Shown: positions 43,802 to 52,998 of the stretch, one piece after another
Numbering within the stretch: position 1 is the stretch's first letter
How the letters are laid out: every line of letters begins with the position of its first letter
Source of the DNA: Leeia oryzae DSM 17879
GTDB taxonomy: Bacteria; Pseudomonadota; Gammaproteobacteria; Burkholderiales; Leeiaceae
DNA: 64,000 bases
Assembly (NCBI RefSeq): GCF_000376945.1
Contig: NZ_AQXU01000019.1
Location: 62,001 to 126,000, forward strand
Direction: 5' to 3'
The notes under the pieces: generated by a model
What the model was told of the DNA's origin: nothing
Seen by the model: only the letters and a program-made list of their open reading frames with translations
Database searches by the model: none
Program-made: the position numbers and the translations under genes

Positions 43802-44719
43802 TTAAATCATGTTGCTCTGGTCCGTTACGGTGTCAGTGCACACGTCTTTCAGGCACTGGCGTAGCCACTGGTGCACCGGGTCGGCATCTTGCCGCGGGTG
43901 CCAGATCATCGACAGCGTGATATCTGGGATGTTGACCGGCAGGGCAAAACTGAATAGCCCGGCCCGCAAGTAGCCGGTATGCCGTTCCGGCACGGTGGCA
44001 ATCAGGTCGGTCTCTCGCACCAGCGCCAGCGCCGACGAAAATCCGCCCACAATGATGCTGACTTCCCGCGCGAGGCCTGACGCCTGCAAGGCATCGTCCA
44101 CCGGGCCTTTGTCCAGATTGCGTCTGGATACCATGATATGCCGGCCAGCCGCAAAACGTGCTGCGGTGATCTCGCCCTGGCACAGCGGGTGGCCTTGCCG
44201 GACTACCCCGATAAAACGGTCCCGGAACAGGGCGCGCACCCGTAGCTCCGGACTGGTGTTTTCGCCAATCACCCCCGTATCCATATCCACCAGACCTTCC
44301 CGCAGGGGCGCGCTGTCCTTGTTGGTTTTGGGCATGAAGCTGAGTCGTATGCCGGGGGCGGCCTCGTTCACCCGGCTGACCAGGCGGGGGCCGAAGTTCT
44401 CTACAAATCCGTCGCTGGTCCGTAACGTGAATGTACGTTTGACGGTTTTCAGGTCGATGACCGTGGCAGGGCGCAGCACGGTTTCTGCATCTTGCACCAG
44501 CAGACTCACGCGTTCGCGCAGTTCCAGCGCGCGCGGGGTGGGCACCAGCCCTCTGCCGGCCCTGACCAGCAACGGGTCGCCAGTGGTTTCGCGCAGCCTG
44601 GCCAGCGCACGGCTCATGGCAGACGGGCTCAGCCGCAGCCGCTGGGCCGCGCGTGCCACACTGCCTTCTGTCAGCAGTACATCCAGGGTAATCAGTAAAT
44701 TCAGGTCGGGCATGGTCAT
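43802..44719 (-). CDS. LysR-type transcriptional regulator
   Basis: A regulator of about 305 residues: MPDLNLLITLDVLLTEGSVA/RAAQRLRLSPSAMSRALARL gives the HTH, and FTLRTSDGFVENFGPRLVSR starts the effector domain. It resembles the NodD/LinR/PcpR-like LTTR group. The start is uncertain (ATG at 44719 or 44713, or TTG at 44737), none with a strong ribosome site. The gene is divergent from a methyltransferase-MFS gene pair, which it probably controls. Confidence 0.88.
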   Translation of the reverse strand: MTMPDLNLLITLDVLLTEGSVARAAQRLRLSPSAMSRALARLRETTGDPLLVRAGRGLVPTPRALELRERVSLLVQDAETVLRPATVIDLKTVKRTFTLRTSDGFVENFGPRLVSRVNEAAPGIRLSFMPKTNKDSAPLREGLVDMDTGVIGENTSPELRVRALFRDRFIGVVRQGHPLCQGEITAARFAAGRHIMVSRRNLDKGPVDDALQASGLAREVSIIVGGFSSALALVRETDLIATVPERHTGYLRAGLFSFALPVNIPDITLSMIWHPRQDADPVHQWLRQCLKDVCTDTVTDQSNMI

Positions 44720-44755
44720 GTGCTTACCATAGCACAACCTGACATGGCGTTAAAC

Positions 44756-44770
44756 ACACTTATAAAGTGT
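44756..44770. promoter_or_regulatory. Dyad ACACTT-ATA-AAGTGT in the LysR-methyltransferase gap
   Basis: A perfect 6-bp inverted repeat around three bases, 37 bases upstream of the LysR start and 71 bases upstream of the methyltransferase start. It is a plausible LysR operator. Confidence 0.45.
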
Positions 44771-44841
44771 CATCCATGCGTCTTCCGCCGTGTGATGCAG
44801 GGGCGTACGCTAGGGGCCATGAATCCACAGGAGTAAACCTC

Positions 44842-45552
44842 ATGCATTGCAATGCCCCTTTTGCTGACAGCAACACCCAAACCACCCAGCCTGATACCGC
44901 GATGACGGCGGCCACCACTGCCAAATCCTTTTGCGCAGCGCCCTTGCTGGAGCGTGATTACTGGAACCAGCGCTACCAGACCAAGGCGTTCATCTGGACA
45001 CAAACCGCCAACCAGTTTCTGATGGCGGAAGCCGCATCGCTGACACCGGGGCGTGCGCTGGACCTGGCCGCCGGGGAAGGGCGCAATGCCGTCTGGCTGG
45101 CAGAACAAGGCTGGTCGGTTGATGCCATTGATTTCTCTGATGTGGCCATCGACAAAGGCCGGCAACTGGCAGACGCGCGTCAAGTGTCCGGCCAAGTCCG
45201 TTTTGAGGTGGCGGATCTGAGGACGCATACCCCGGAAGAACAAGCATATGCATTGGTGGTGGTGATGTATCTGCAACTGCCGCTGGCAGAGCTGGCCCCC
45301 ATCCTTGCCCGTGCCGTGCGGGCGGTGGCACCGGGCGGTACTTTTCTGCTGGTCGGGCACGACAGCGAGAATCTGGCCCGTGGCGTTGGTGGCCCCCGGC
45401 ATCCGGACATGCTCTATACCGCTGCTCAGGTAACTGCCCTCATCGGCGATGCCCTCGACATCCGGCAGGCGTGCCAGGTGGAGCGTCTGGTTCGCTCGGA
45501 CGATGGTGACAAGGTGGCGCTGGATTGTCTGGTTCGCGGGCAACGTGTGTAA
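44842..45552 (+). CDS. SAM-dependent methyltransferase, TehB-like
   Basis: A class I methyltransferase of about 236 residues. DYWNQRYQTKAFIW is the usual lead-in; motif I is ALDLAAGEGRNAVWLAEQGW, followed by VDAIDFSDVAI with the ribose-binding acidic residue and by RFEVADLRTHTPEEQAY. The best start is ATG 44842 after AGGAG. It is the first gene after a divergent LysR regulator, with a multidrug-type MFS gene 63 bases downstream. A role in detoxifying or modifying a toxic compound (as TehB does with tellurite) before export is a guess from this pairing. Confidence 0.87.
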   Translation: MHCNAPFADSNTQTTQPDTAMTAATTAKSFCAAPLLERDYWNQRYQTKAFIWTQTANQFLMAEAASLTPGRALDLAAGEGRNAVWLAEQGWSVDAIDFSDVAIDKGRQLADARQVSGQVRFEVADLRTHTPEEQAYALVVVMYLQLPLAELAPILARAVRAVAPGGTFLLVGHDSENLARGVGGPRHPDMLYTAAQVTALIGDALDIRQACQVERLVRSDDGDKVALDCLVRGQRV

Positions 45553-45615
45553 ACCATCTGCCCTGGTCGAGGCGCAAGTCGTTTGCACATGCATTCACGG
45601 TTTAAGGAGTACATC

Positions 45616-47070
45616 ATGAAACACATTTTGAAGCACACGCCGGCCGAGCCCACATCGGCAGGCCGGTTTTCAGCGCCGGTACGTTGGGTATTGGTCAGTT
45701 TGTCTCTGTCCATGCTGATGTCGTCGCTGGGGACCAGTATCGCCAATGTGGCTTTGCCTACGCTGGTCGGCGTGTTTGGCGTCACATTCCAGCAAGTACA
45801 ATGGGTGGTACTGGCGTACCTGCTGGCCATTACCACCCTGATTGTCAGCGTCGGCCGGCTGGGGGATTTGCTCGGGCATCGTCGCTTGTTGTTATGGGGC
45901 ATCTCGCTGTTTACGGTTGCTTCTATCGTGGGCGGGTCGTTTTCTTATGGCGTGCTGATTGCCGCACGGGTCGTCCAGGGGGTAGGTGCCGCCATCATGA
46001 TGGCGCTCAGCATGGCTTTTGTGGCCGATACCGTGCCCAAAGACCGCACCGGCCGCGCCATGGGGCTGTTGGGGACCATGTCTGCCATGGGTACTGCGCT
46101 TGGGCCATCACTGGGCGGTATGCTGATTGCCAGTCTCGGCTGGCGTGCCATTTTCTGGGTGAATGTCCCGTTGGGTATAGTGGCTTGGATACTGACCTTG
46201 CGTCACCTGCCTGCAGATAGCGAGCACGCCAAACCTCGGCTGACAGACTTTGATGGCATCGGCACCATGCTGCTGGCGGTCACGCTGGCCGCCTATGCCT
46301 TGGGGATGACGATGGGGCGCGGACATTGGGGTGCGCAGAATATCGTGCTCTTGCTGTTGGCAGGCGCCGGTTTGGCGGTATTCTTGCTTGCGGAAACCAG
46401 AGTCAACTCCCCTTTGATCCGCCTGGTGATGCTGCGTGACCCGGTGCTAAGCGCCGGGCTGGTGATGAGTGCGTTGGTATCTACTGTACTGATGGCAACG
46501 CTGGTCGTGGGGCCGTTTTATCTCTCGCATGCGCTGCTACTTGATACGGCGGTGGTCGGGCTGGTCATGTCGAGCGGGCCGATTGTATCGGCGCTGTCTG
46601 GCGTGCCCGCCGGGTATGTGGTCGATCGCTTTGGCGCAAAAAACATGGTGGCGCTTGGCCTGACGGGCATTCTGGCCGGCACCGGCATGCTGGCCCTGCT
46701 GCCGGTCTCGCTAGGCATTGCCGGGTATGTTTTGCCGATCATGGTAACCACGTATGGCTACGCGCTCTTTCAGGCGGCCAACAACACCATGGTCATGACC
46801 GGTATCCCGGCCGGCCAACGTGGCAGTATCTCCGGTTTGCTCAATCTGTTCCGTAATCTGGGGCTGATCACCGGGGCGTCGGTAATGGGGGCGATTTATG
46901 CGATTGCGGCCGGAGAGACGGGTACGTTAACCGTCCAGCCCGAGGCGGTTGCAGCCGGCTTGCACCTGACTTTTGGGGTTGCGGCAGTGCTGATGGTAGT
47001 CGCGCTGGTGGTAGCCCTATGGGGGCGAGGCATCATGCTGCAACCACGGGTAGAGCCCAAAGGCGAATAA
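45616..47070 (+). CDS. MFS transporter, DHA2 (EmrB/QacA-like) drug efflux family
   Basis: A 484-residue protein with about 14 membrane segments. Signature segments include MLMSSLGTSIANVALPTLVG, QVQWVVLAYLLAITTLI, GRLGDLLGHRRLLLWG, ARVVQGVGAAIMMALSMAF and motif C in TGRAMGLLGTMSAMGTALGP. Such pumps export drugs, dyes and other lipophilic compounds using the proton gradient. ATG 45616 follows AAGGAG. It is probably co-transcribed with the methyltransferase and controlled by the divergent LysR protein. Its 3' end faces the diguanylate cyclase gene with a 39-base gap and no clear terminator. Confidence 0.92.
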   Translation: MKHILKHTPAEPTSAGRFSAPVRWVLVSLSLSMLMSSLGTSIANVALPTLVGVFGVTFQQVQWVVLAYLLAITTLIVSVGRLGDLLGHRRLLLWGISLFTVASIVGGSFSYGVLIAARVVQGVGAAIMMALSMAFVADTVPKDRTGRAMGLLGTMSAMGTALGPSLGGMLIASLGWRAIFWVNVPLGIVAWILTLRHLPADSEHAKPRLTDFDGIGTMLLAVTLAAYALGMTMGRGHWGAQNIVLLLLAGAGLAVFLLAETRVNSPLIRLVMLRDPVLSAGLVMSALVSTVLMATLVVGPFYLSHALLLDTAVVGLVMSSGPIVSALSGVPAGYVVDRFGAKNMVALGLTGILAGTGMLALLPVSLGIAGYVLPIMVTTYGYALFQAANNTMVMTGIPAGQRGSISGLLNLFRNLGLITGASVMGAIYAIAAGETGTLTVQPEAVAAGLHLTFGVAAVLMVVALVVALWGRGIMLQPRVEPKGE

Positions 47071-47109
47071 GGGCTGGTAGCGGGCGGGCAGGTCAACACA
47101 GTGCAGATG

Positions 47110-49140
47110 CTAATTATTGCGCCGGAAAGACTGCACCCTATTGCGGCCGCCCGCCTTGGCGGCATACAGCGCAATGTCTGCCCGGTGCACCACCTCTTCC
47201 TCATTTTTGTCTTCGCCGTCAGCCATCGCCACCCCGATGCTGACGGTCACTTGTTTGACCACCGGCATCACGCGTACTTCGGCTGCATGCCGGATTTTTT
47301 CTGCAATGATCAGGGCATCCTCCAGACTGGTATCCGGGAGAATCACCAGAAACTCTTCTCCGCCAAAGCGGGCCACAAAGTCGGTTTCCCGCAAAGAGAG
47401 GTTCAGCATCTCGCCAAACTGTCGCAAGACCTGGTCCCCGGTTTCGTGACCATAGGTATCGTTAATATGCTTGAAATAATCTATATCCAGAAACAGCACG
47501 GCATACGGAATACCGATACGTTTTAGCCGCAAAAACTCCTGGCGCAAGCGTTCGTTGGCGGCGGTGCGGTTTTTCAGCCCGGTGAGAATGTCTTTGCGCG
47601 CCAGTTGTTCCAGCGCTGCATTGGCTTGCATCAGGGCTTCGGTGCGGTCTGCTACCTGTTGCTCCAACTGTTGCAAATGTGATTGCTGCTCGGCTTCTAG
47701 CGCCAGCTCGGCTTCTTTGCGCTGCGTAATATCCAGCACGCTGCCATGCAGTTCAGAGACATCGCCGTTGGCATCGCGGATGGTTTCGCACTTGAGATTC
47801 AGCCAAAGGGTCTTGCCGCTGGCATGGTTTGCCTGTAATTCCAGATCAAAGCCAATGCCGGTCTGCACTGCCGTTGCCATTGCCTCGTCCAGATGGTCCC
47901 ATGACGCTGCTGGCAGCAAGGTATCGCGCAGCTGCGGAAAGGGCGGGACAGCCTGGCCAAAGATGTCTTCCAGAGAGTCCGATACGACCATCTTGCCGCT
48001 GTTGGGGTGCCATTGCCAAAAGCCAAAGCCGGCAACGCGGTGGGCTGCATAGAGTTCCGCCGCCCGTTTTTCCAGCAAGATGGCTGCCTGATGGATGGCC
48101 GTTGCAATCTCTGCGGATTCCTGGATTTCGATAAACGGAACATCGACCGGATTGTCTTTGCCCATGGCCTGTGCCGGTGCGCGCAGCGCATGTACGGAAC
48201 GAGAAATTTTCCGCCCGGCCAGCAAGGCCAGCCCCAGGCCAATGACCAGCAGGACGACCATGCCAGCAATCAGCCAATACAGGGTGACATTCAATTCTTG
48301 TGCCAATATCTGGCGCGGAATCCCGATACCCACGCTCCAGTTGGTGCGCGGCGATCTGCTCCAGACCGAGGTGATCGGAATCCCTTCCAGCGTCGTTGTA
48401 CTGATGACACCTTCGGAGGCTTCCTTGATGCGCCGGATATAATCGGTGGCGCCTTTACGGCCGACAAATTTTTCCGGGGAGTGGGTGCGGGCCACAATGG
48501 TGCCTTGATCATCAAATATGACGGCAATCCAGTCGGGCGGAAAATTCTGGGTGGTCAGAATGCTGTTGAACTGGCTTGGCACAATCCCCATGCTCAGCAC
48601 ATACATCACCTTGCCATGCTGCATGACCGGTACATCAATGCTCATCAAGGGCTTTTTCAACAGTTTGCCGATATAGATGGCAGACATTTCCGGTTGGCCG
48701 GTGGCAAAAATGCGTTTTATTGCCTGCAAATTGCCATGCAGCGGCAAAGGGGTGCCATACGGGCGCAAGGTATTGATCAACTGCTGGCCGCTTGCGTCAC
48801 AGAGGACGACATTCATCCCGACTTTGGTCTGTGCAAGAACATTGGTTGCCCAGCGGTGAAAACCGGCCAGGTCATGCCGGTCTATCCCGCCAAACGTAGA
48901 CAGGGTCTGGGCCGTGGCTTTGGCCCGGAACAATTGGCTATCCACCGACTGGACCATGGCGCGGGCGGTGGCCTTCATGTTGGATTCCAGCTGCGCGCGG
49001 TTATTCTGATACTCGCGGGAGAACAGAAAAGCCGTCCCCAGAATGCCAGGCAACAGGCTGGCAAGCACTAACCACAACAGAACCGTGCCGATTCGTCTGT
49101 GGCGGCGTGGTTGAGCATCATGCGTTTGGCTGGGTAACAT
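47110..49140 (-). CDS. Cache-HAMP-PAS-GGDEF membrane diguanylate cyclase
   Basis: A membrane-bound diguanylate cyclase of about 676 residues. Transmembrane helix 1 is near residues 18-38, followed by a double-Cache sensor (LESNMKATARAMVQSVDSQL onward) to about residue 285, helix 2 (LYWLIAGMVVLLVIGLGLAL), HAMP, a PAS domain (GFGFWQWHPNSGK) ending in GSVLDITQRKEAEL, a short coiled coil and a GGDEF domain with FGGEEF and inhibitory site RETD. It should be active and product-inhibited. I start it at ATG 49140, just before the first hydrophobic helix; the frame extends to 49440 but the extra residues look untranslated. No partner gene is coupled. Confidence 0.9.
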   Translation of the reverse strand: MLPSQTHDAQPRRHRRIGTVLLWLVLASLLPGILGTAFLFSREYQNNRAQLESNMKATARAMVQSVDSQLFRAKATAQTLSTFGGIDRHDLAGFHRWATNVLAQTKVGMNVVLCDASGQQLINTLRPYGTPLPLHGNLQAIKRIFATGQPEMSAIYIGKLLKKPLMSIDVPVMQHGKVMYVLSMGIVPSQFNSILTTQNFPPDWIAVIFDDQGTIVARTHSPEKFVGRKGATDYIRRIKEASEGVISTTTLEGIPITSVWSRSPRTNWSVGIGIPRQILAQELNVTLYWLIAGMVVLLVIGLGLALLAGRKISRSVHALRAPAQAMGKDNPVDVPFIEIQESAEIATAIHQAAILLEKRAAELYAAHRVAGFGFWQWHPNSGKMVVSDSLEDIFGQAVPPFPQLRDTLLPAASWDHLDEAMATAVQTGIGFDLELQANHASGKTLWLNLKCETIRDANGDVSELHGSVLDITQRKEAELALEAEQQSHLQQLEQQVADRTEALMQANAALEQLARKDILTGLKNRTAANERLRQEFLRLKRIGIPYAVLFLDIDYFKHINDTYGHETGDQVLRQFGEMLNLSLRETDFVARFGGEEFLVILPDTSLEDALIIAEKIRHAAEVRVMPVVKQVTVSIGVAMADGEDKNEEEVVHRADIALYAAKAGGRNRVQSFRRNN

Positions 49141-49328
49141 ACGTATATGAAGTACCCTTTCCCTGGGGGGATGCCGGCAGACAAGCCGGCTCACTGTAAT
49201 CAGAACGCTACTGATTTTGTTATAGCTGCTTTTTGATACTGTATCTGGATAATTTCCAGGCAGCTTGCCAAGGCACGGGGTAATTGCTTCGCCAAACAAT
49301 ACGCAAGGCTTCTTTTGCGCCTGCCCGG

Positions 49329-50531
49329 TCAGGTTGTCCTGGTGTATCGTTTTTCGGTCCGGAACAGCAAGAATGCCGTTACCGGCATGGCAAAGCCGAT
49401 CCAGGTGGTGATTTGCCAGCCATAACGGGCAAACGCCCATCCGCCAATGGCAGAGCCAAATGCGCCTCCCATAAAGAAGGTTGCCATGAAGATGCCGTTC
49501 AAGCGGCCGCGGTACTCTGCCCCTAGCGAGTAAATCACCCGCTGGCTGAGCGTCACATTACCGGCAGCCCCAAAATCCAGCACGATGGCAGATGCCACCA
49601 GCAGCGCCAGATCAAGCACCGAACTACCAGGTGCCAGATGGATCAGCAAAAAGGCCGATGCAACAGCCGCCATGGCAATGATGGTGGCCGGCTGAATCCA
49701 GCCCTTGTCTGCCACTCTGCCTGCAATGGGGGTGGCAACCGCACCCGCCACCCCGGCTAGGGCAAACAGCGCAATGCCCGCTTGCGACATATGAAACGCC
49801 GGCCCGGCCAGATACAACGGTACCGTGGTCCAGAACAGGCTAAACGCCGCAAACAGGAAAGCCTGGTACAGGGATCGCCGTTGCAGAATGGGGGTCGTCC
49901 GCGCCAGATGCAGCATGGACTTCATCAGGTCCTGATAGTGCAGGTTATTCTTGGGGGCTCTGGCTGGCAGTATCCGCCACAGTACAAAGCCAAGCACGAG
50001 CATCGATGCGGCCGACAACAGAAAAATCACATGCCACGAGCTGATCTGGGTGACAAAACTGGCGACGGGTCGGGCCATCATGATGCCCAGCATCAAACCG
50101 CTCATCACGTTACCAACCACCTGACCGCGGGTGGCTTCTGGTGCCAGGTGGGCGGCATATGGCACCAGCACCTGTACCGCCACAGAACCCAGCCCGATCA
50201 GTAAAGAAGACGCCAGAAACATCCACGCCTGCCCAGAGAGTGCAGCCATCAGCAGGGCAAAAATGCCCATCCCCATCAGGCACAGGACCAGGCGGCGGTT
50301 TTCAATCAGGTCCCCCAGCGGCACGATGAATAGCAAACCAATGCCGTAGCCAATCTGGGTCAAGGTCACAATCAGCCCTGCGGATTCTGCAGACATGCCG
50401 AGCGCGAGACGGATCGGGCCAACCAGCGGTTGTGCATAGTAAATGTTGGCCACAATCAGGCCGCAGGCGGTTGCCAGCAGCAGGGTCAGGCCAGCGGAAA
50501 TAGTCGTTGAAGTCGTTGTGTGATTAGGCAT
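49329..50531 (-). CDS. MFS transporter, paralogue of the one at 23285
   Basis: A 400-residue, twelve-segment transporter. The segments LLLATACGLIVANIYYAQPL, VTLTQIGYGIGLLFIVPLGD, LIENRRLV and GSVAVQVLVPYAAHLAP closely follow the MFS protein encoded at 23285-24496, so the two are paralogues. ATG 50531 is preferred over TTG 50534. The short-chain dehydrogenase gene at 50711 is divergent. No LysR gene is adjacent to this copy. The substrate is unknown. Confidence 0.9.
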   Translation of the reverse strand: MPNHTTTSTTISAGLTLLLATACGLIVANIYYAQPLVGPIRLALGMSAESAGLIVTLTQIGYGIGLLFIVPLGDLIENRRLVLCLMGMGIFALLMAALSGQAWMFLASSLLIGLGSVAVQVLVPYAAHLAPEATRGQVVGNVMSGLMLGIMMARPVASFVTQISSWHVIFLLSAASMLVLGFVLWRILPARAPKNNLHYQDLMKSMLHLARTTPILQRRSLYQAFLFAAFSLFWTTVPLYLAGPAFHMSQAGIALFALAGVAGAVATPIAGRVADKGWIQPATIIAMAAVASAFLLIHLAPGSSVLDLALLVASAIVLDFGAAGNVTLSQRVIYSLGAEYRGRLNGIFMATFFMGGAFGSAIGGWAFARYGWQITTWIGFAMPVTAFLLFRTEKRYTRTT

Positions 50532-50710
50532 CAAGACACCCGTGAAGTATTGACATCAAGAGAGCACATAAAACCCGAATGGTAAAAGATTCCCATTCCG
50601 CATCTCATTTTCTTCGACTATGCTGGAACATGGACGGTTATACAACCATTTTGTCCGCAATGTGTGGTGATTCACCAGGAATTACCAGATAACGCAGATG
50701 TTTTGGGGGG

Positions 50711-51532
50711 ATGCTCGTGAACCAGTTTGCAGAAAAAATCGTGGTGGTGACCGGTAGTACGCAGGGGCTGGGCGCGGCCATTGCCTTGCTACATGCGCAG
50801 CGGGGTGCAAAAGGTATTGTCATTTGCGGCCGCTCTACCGCCAAAGGCGAGGCCAAAGCCGCAGAAATCAAGGCCCGTACCGAAGTTGAAGTGCGCTTTT
50901 TCCCGGCCGATTTATCCCGGGTAGAAGATTGCAGGCGGGTGATCGAGGTAGCGGACGAGACCTTTGGCCGGGTTGACATTCTGGTGAACGCGGCCGCCCT
51001 GACCGATCGGGGCACCATCCTGGATACTAGCCCCGAGCTGTTTGACAACATGTTTGCCACCAATGTCCGGGCACCGTTTTTCCTGATGCAAGAAGCTATC
51101 AAGCTGATGATTCGCGACCAGATTGCCGGGGCCATTGTGAACATCTGCTCCATGTCTGCCAAAGCCGGTCAGCCGTTCTTGTCTGCCTATTGTGCATCCA
51201 AAGGGGCGCTGGCGACGCTGACAGAGAATACCGCCTACGCAGTGCTCCGTAACCGGATTCGCGTGAACGGGCTCAACATCGGCTGGATGGCATCTGAAGG
51301 AGAAGACCAAATTCAGCGCAGGTTTCATGGTGCGCCGGCAGACTGGCTGGAAAAAGCCTCTGCCGCCCAGCCTTTCGGCCGGCTTATTCAACCGCAAGAA
51401 GTGGCCAGAGCCGTGGCGTTTCTGACCAGTGAGGAGTCCGGTTTGATGACCGGTTCCATGATCAATTTTGACCAGTCTATCTGGGGGGCGTATGACGAAT
51501 CGCCGCACCCCAAAGGTCCCATGACACTCTAA
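50711..51532 (+). CDS. Short-chain dehydrogenase/reductase
   Basis: A classical SDR of 273 residues. It has the cofactor motif VTGSTQGLGAAIALLH, VNAAALTDRG, the catalytic Ser in NICSMSAKAG and the Tyr-x3-Lys pair in SAYCASKGALATL. Acidic or basic preference after strand 2 (VICGRSTAKGE, Arg present) suggests NADP(H). The C-terminus has AQPFGRLIQPQEVARAVAFL and GSMINFDQSIWGAYDE. The ATG at 50711 touches a GGGGGG run; GTG at 50717 would leave better spacing and could be the true start. The substrate cannot be told from sequence. Confidence 0.9.
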   Translation: MLVNQFAEKIVVVTGSTQGLGAAIALLHAQRGAKGIVICGRSTAKGEAKAAEIKARTEVEVRFFPADLSRVEDCRRVIEVADETFGRVDILVNAAALTDRGTILDTSPELFDNMFATNVRAPFFLMQEAIKLMIRDQIAGAIVNICSMSAKAGQPFLSAYCASKGALATLTENTAYAVLRNRIRVNGLNIGWMASEGEDQIQRRFHGAPADWLEKASAAQPFGRLIQPQEVARAVAFLTSEESGLMTGSMINFDQSIWGAYDESPHPKGPMTL

Positions 51533-51685
51533 ACCCGCTATGTGAACTCGTGCTGCCAATGAAGCATTTGCATCTTTGCCAGGCTTGTTTTACAGTCCTT
51601 CATGACAATGGCAAACATGCCAGTGTCTTGGTGATGTTCAAACCGTATGACGTTCTGTGCAGTACCTACTCTCAGGAGCCTCATC

Positions 51686-52093
51686 ATGCCGGATTCACTT
51701 CAAAACCCGTTTGCATTCATTGGCCGCTTGCTGATTGCCAGCCTGTTTTTGCCTGCCGGTATCGGCAAGATCACCGGATTTGCTGGCACCGTAGGCTACA
51801 TTGCCTCCGCAGGGCTGCCCCTGCCAACGGTCGCTGCTGTGATCGCCATTATCGTGGAAGTATTGGGTAGTCTGGCCCTGATTGTGGGGTGTTGTACCCG
51901 GCTTGCCGCGCTGGCAATGGCCATTTTTACGCTGGCGGCCTGTTTTTCGTTTCATGCCTATTGGGCGGCGCCCGCGGCGCAGGTCATGTCGGCCAAGCTG
52001 ATGTTCTTCAAGGATATTGCCATTGCCGGCGGCTTGCTGACTGTGGCAGCCTGGGGGGCAGGGGCGTGGAGCATGGATGCCCGTCGCCGCTAA
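51686..52093 (+). CDS. DoxX family membrane protein
   Basis: A four-helix inner-membrane protein of about 135 residues with the DoxX pattern: FIGRLLIASLFLPAGIGKIT, then VEVLGSLALIVGCCTRLAAL, and FFKDIAIAGGLLTVAAWGAG. Some DoxX proteins work with oxidoreductases or in thiol redox balance, others are uncharacterised. ATG 51686 follows CAGGAG; the longer frame from 51647 is not needed. It lies 153 bases after the SDR gene and ends at a strong hairpin. Confidence 0.87.
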   Translation: MPDSLQNPFAFIGRLLIASLFLPAGIGKITGFAGTVGYIASAGLPLPTVAAVIAIIVEVLGSLALIVGCCTRLAALAMAIFTLAACFSFHAYWAAPAAQVMSAKLMFFKDIAIAGGLLTVAAWGAGAWSMDARRR

Positions 52094-52103
52094 GGGGTGA
52101 AAC

Positions 52104-52135
52104 AGCGGAGATGACGATGGGTCATCTCCGCTTTG
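52104..52135 (+). terminator. Terminator after the DoxX gene
   Basis: A perfect 12-bp stem (AGCGGAGATGAC/GTCATCTCCGCT) with a 5-base loop, 10 bases past the stop, followed by TTT and G-rich DNA. The stem is strong and the U tract weak. It could also serve the convergent operon ending at 52194. Confidence 0.7.
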
Positions 52136-52193
52136 GGCCATGGGTTAACTGACAGCACTACAGACGAGACACCTGCAGGCTGGTACTCATCGT

Positions 52194-52973
52194 CTAACGA
52201 TACCTGGCCAGAATCTTTTCCATGGTACTGGCCTTGAAAAGTTGTTGCTGGGCCTGATTGAGCGCCGCCAGGCTGACATGACTGTTTTTGGGACGGGCGC
52301 AATACAGGTCGAGCGTGCTGATGACCAGTGGTGACAGTGCCAAATCGCTCAGTTGCGCATCGGTTTTGTGCAAAAAGTCGAAATCAATGGTGCGGATGAC
52401 CGCATAGTCTGTGCGACCCAAGATAAGCTTTTGAATCACCCCGGTCTCGCTGGGTGAATCGTCCCGGCGGATCGTACCACTGGCAAATAACGGGTCCAGC
52501 AACACAAACTGGTAGCCCAACACCGTGCCGATGGTTTTCCCTTTGAGTGCATCGACAGTCTGGATATGAGCATCTGCCTGCTTGCTGACCAGACGTTCTT
52601 CGATCCGGATAATGGGTTGAGGCCAGTCATAGCCGGATTTGAGGGCCGCCGGCAACCAGTCCGGGCTGATAAAGCAACGCAAGTCCGCCAGCCCTTTGCT
52701 GATCGCCAGTTCTTGCCGTTTGCGCGGGTAAAAGACATTGACCGGGGTACGCCCCAAGGCGCCTGCCAGCGCCGCTTGCCAGTCCTTGATGATGCCATCC
52801 ACCAGCGCGGGTGTGCCATCGGGCGCCGTCATGATAAGGGCAAATGGCATTTCCCTGCCTTCCAGCACCAGAAACCGCACGGATGGTGCTGCCTGTGCAG
52901 GTTCACAAAGCAACAGGCTCAGACTGCCCAACATGACTAGCCAATACAGGAACCGTGCCATCTTGGTCACCAT
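52194..52973 (-). CDS. Periplasmic solute-binding protein (SBP_bac_3-like)
   Basis: A protein of about 260 residues with a signal peptide (MARFLYWLVMLGSLSLLLCE, cleavage after AQA near residue 30). The mature part looks like a family 3 extracellular solute-binding fold (RFLVLEGREMPFALIM, VDALKGKTIGTVLGYQF, GRTDYAVIRTIDFDF). No transporter permease or ATPase is nearby. It is the last gene of the operon with the large hybrid kinase and REC-GGDEF protein and starts about 25 bases after the latter's stop. I infer a sensory role, presenting a ligand to the kinase, not uptake. Starts at 52973 or 52961 are both possible. Confidence 0.82.
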   Translation of the reverse strand: MVTKMARFLYWLVMLGSLSLLLCEPAQAAPSVRFLVLEGREMPFALIMTAPDGTPALVDGIIKDWQAALAGALGRTPVNVFYPRKRQELAISKGLADLRCFISPDWLPAALKSGYDWPQPIIRIEERLVSKQADAHIQTVDALKGKTIGTVLGYQFVLLDPLFASGTIRRDDSPSETGVIQKLILGRTDYAVIRTIDFDFLHKTDAQLSDLALSPLVISTLDLYCARPKNSHVSLAALNQAQQQLFKASTMEKILARYR

Positions 52974-52998
52974 CTTTCTGTAGGGGTAGGGTACTTCG

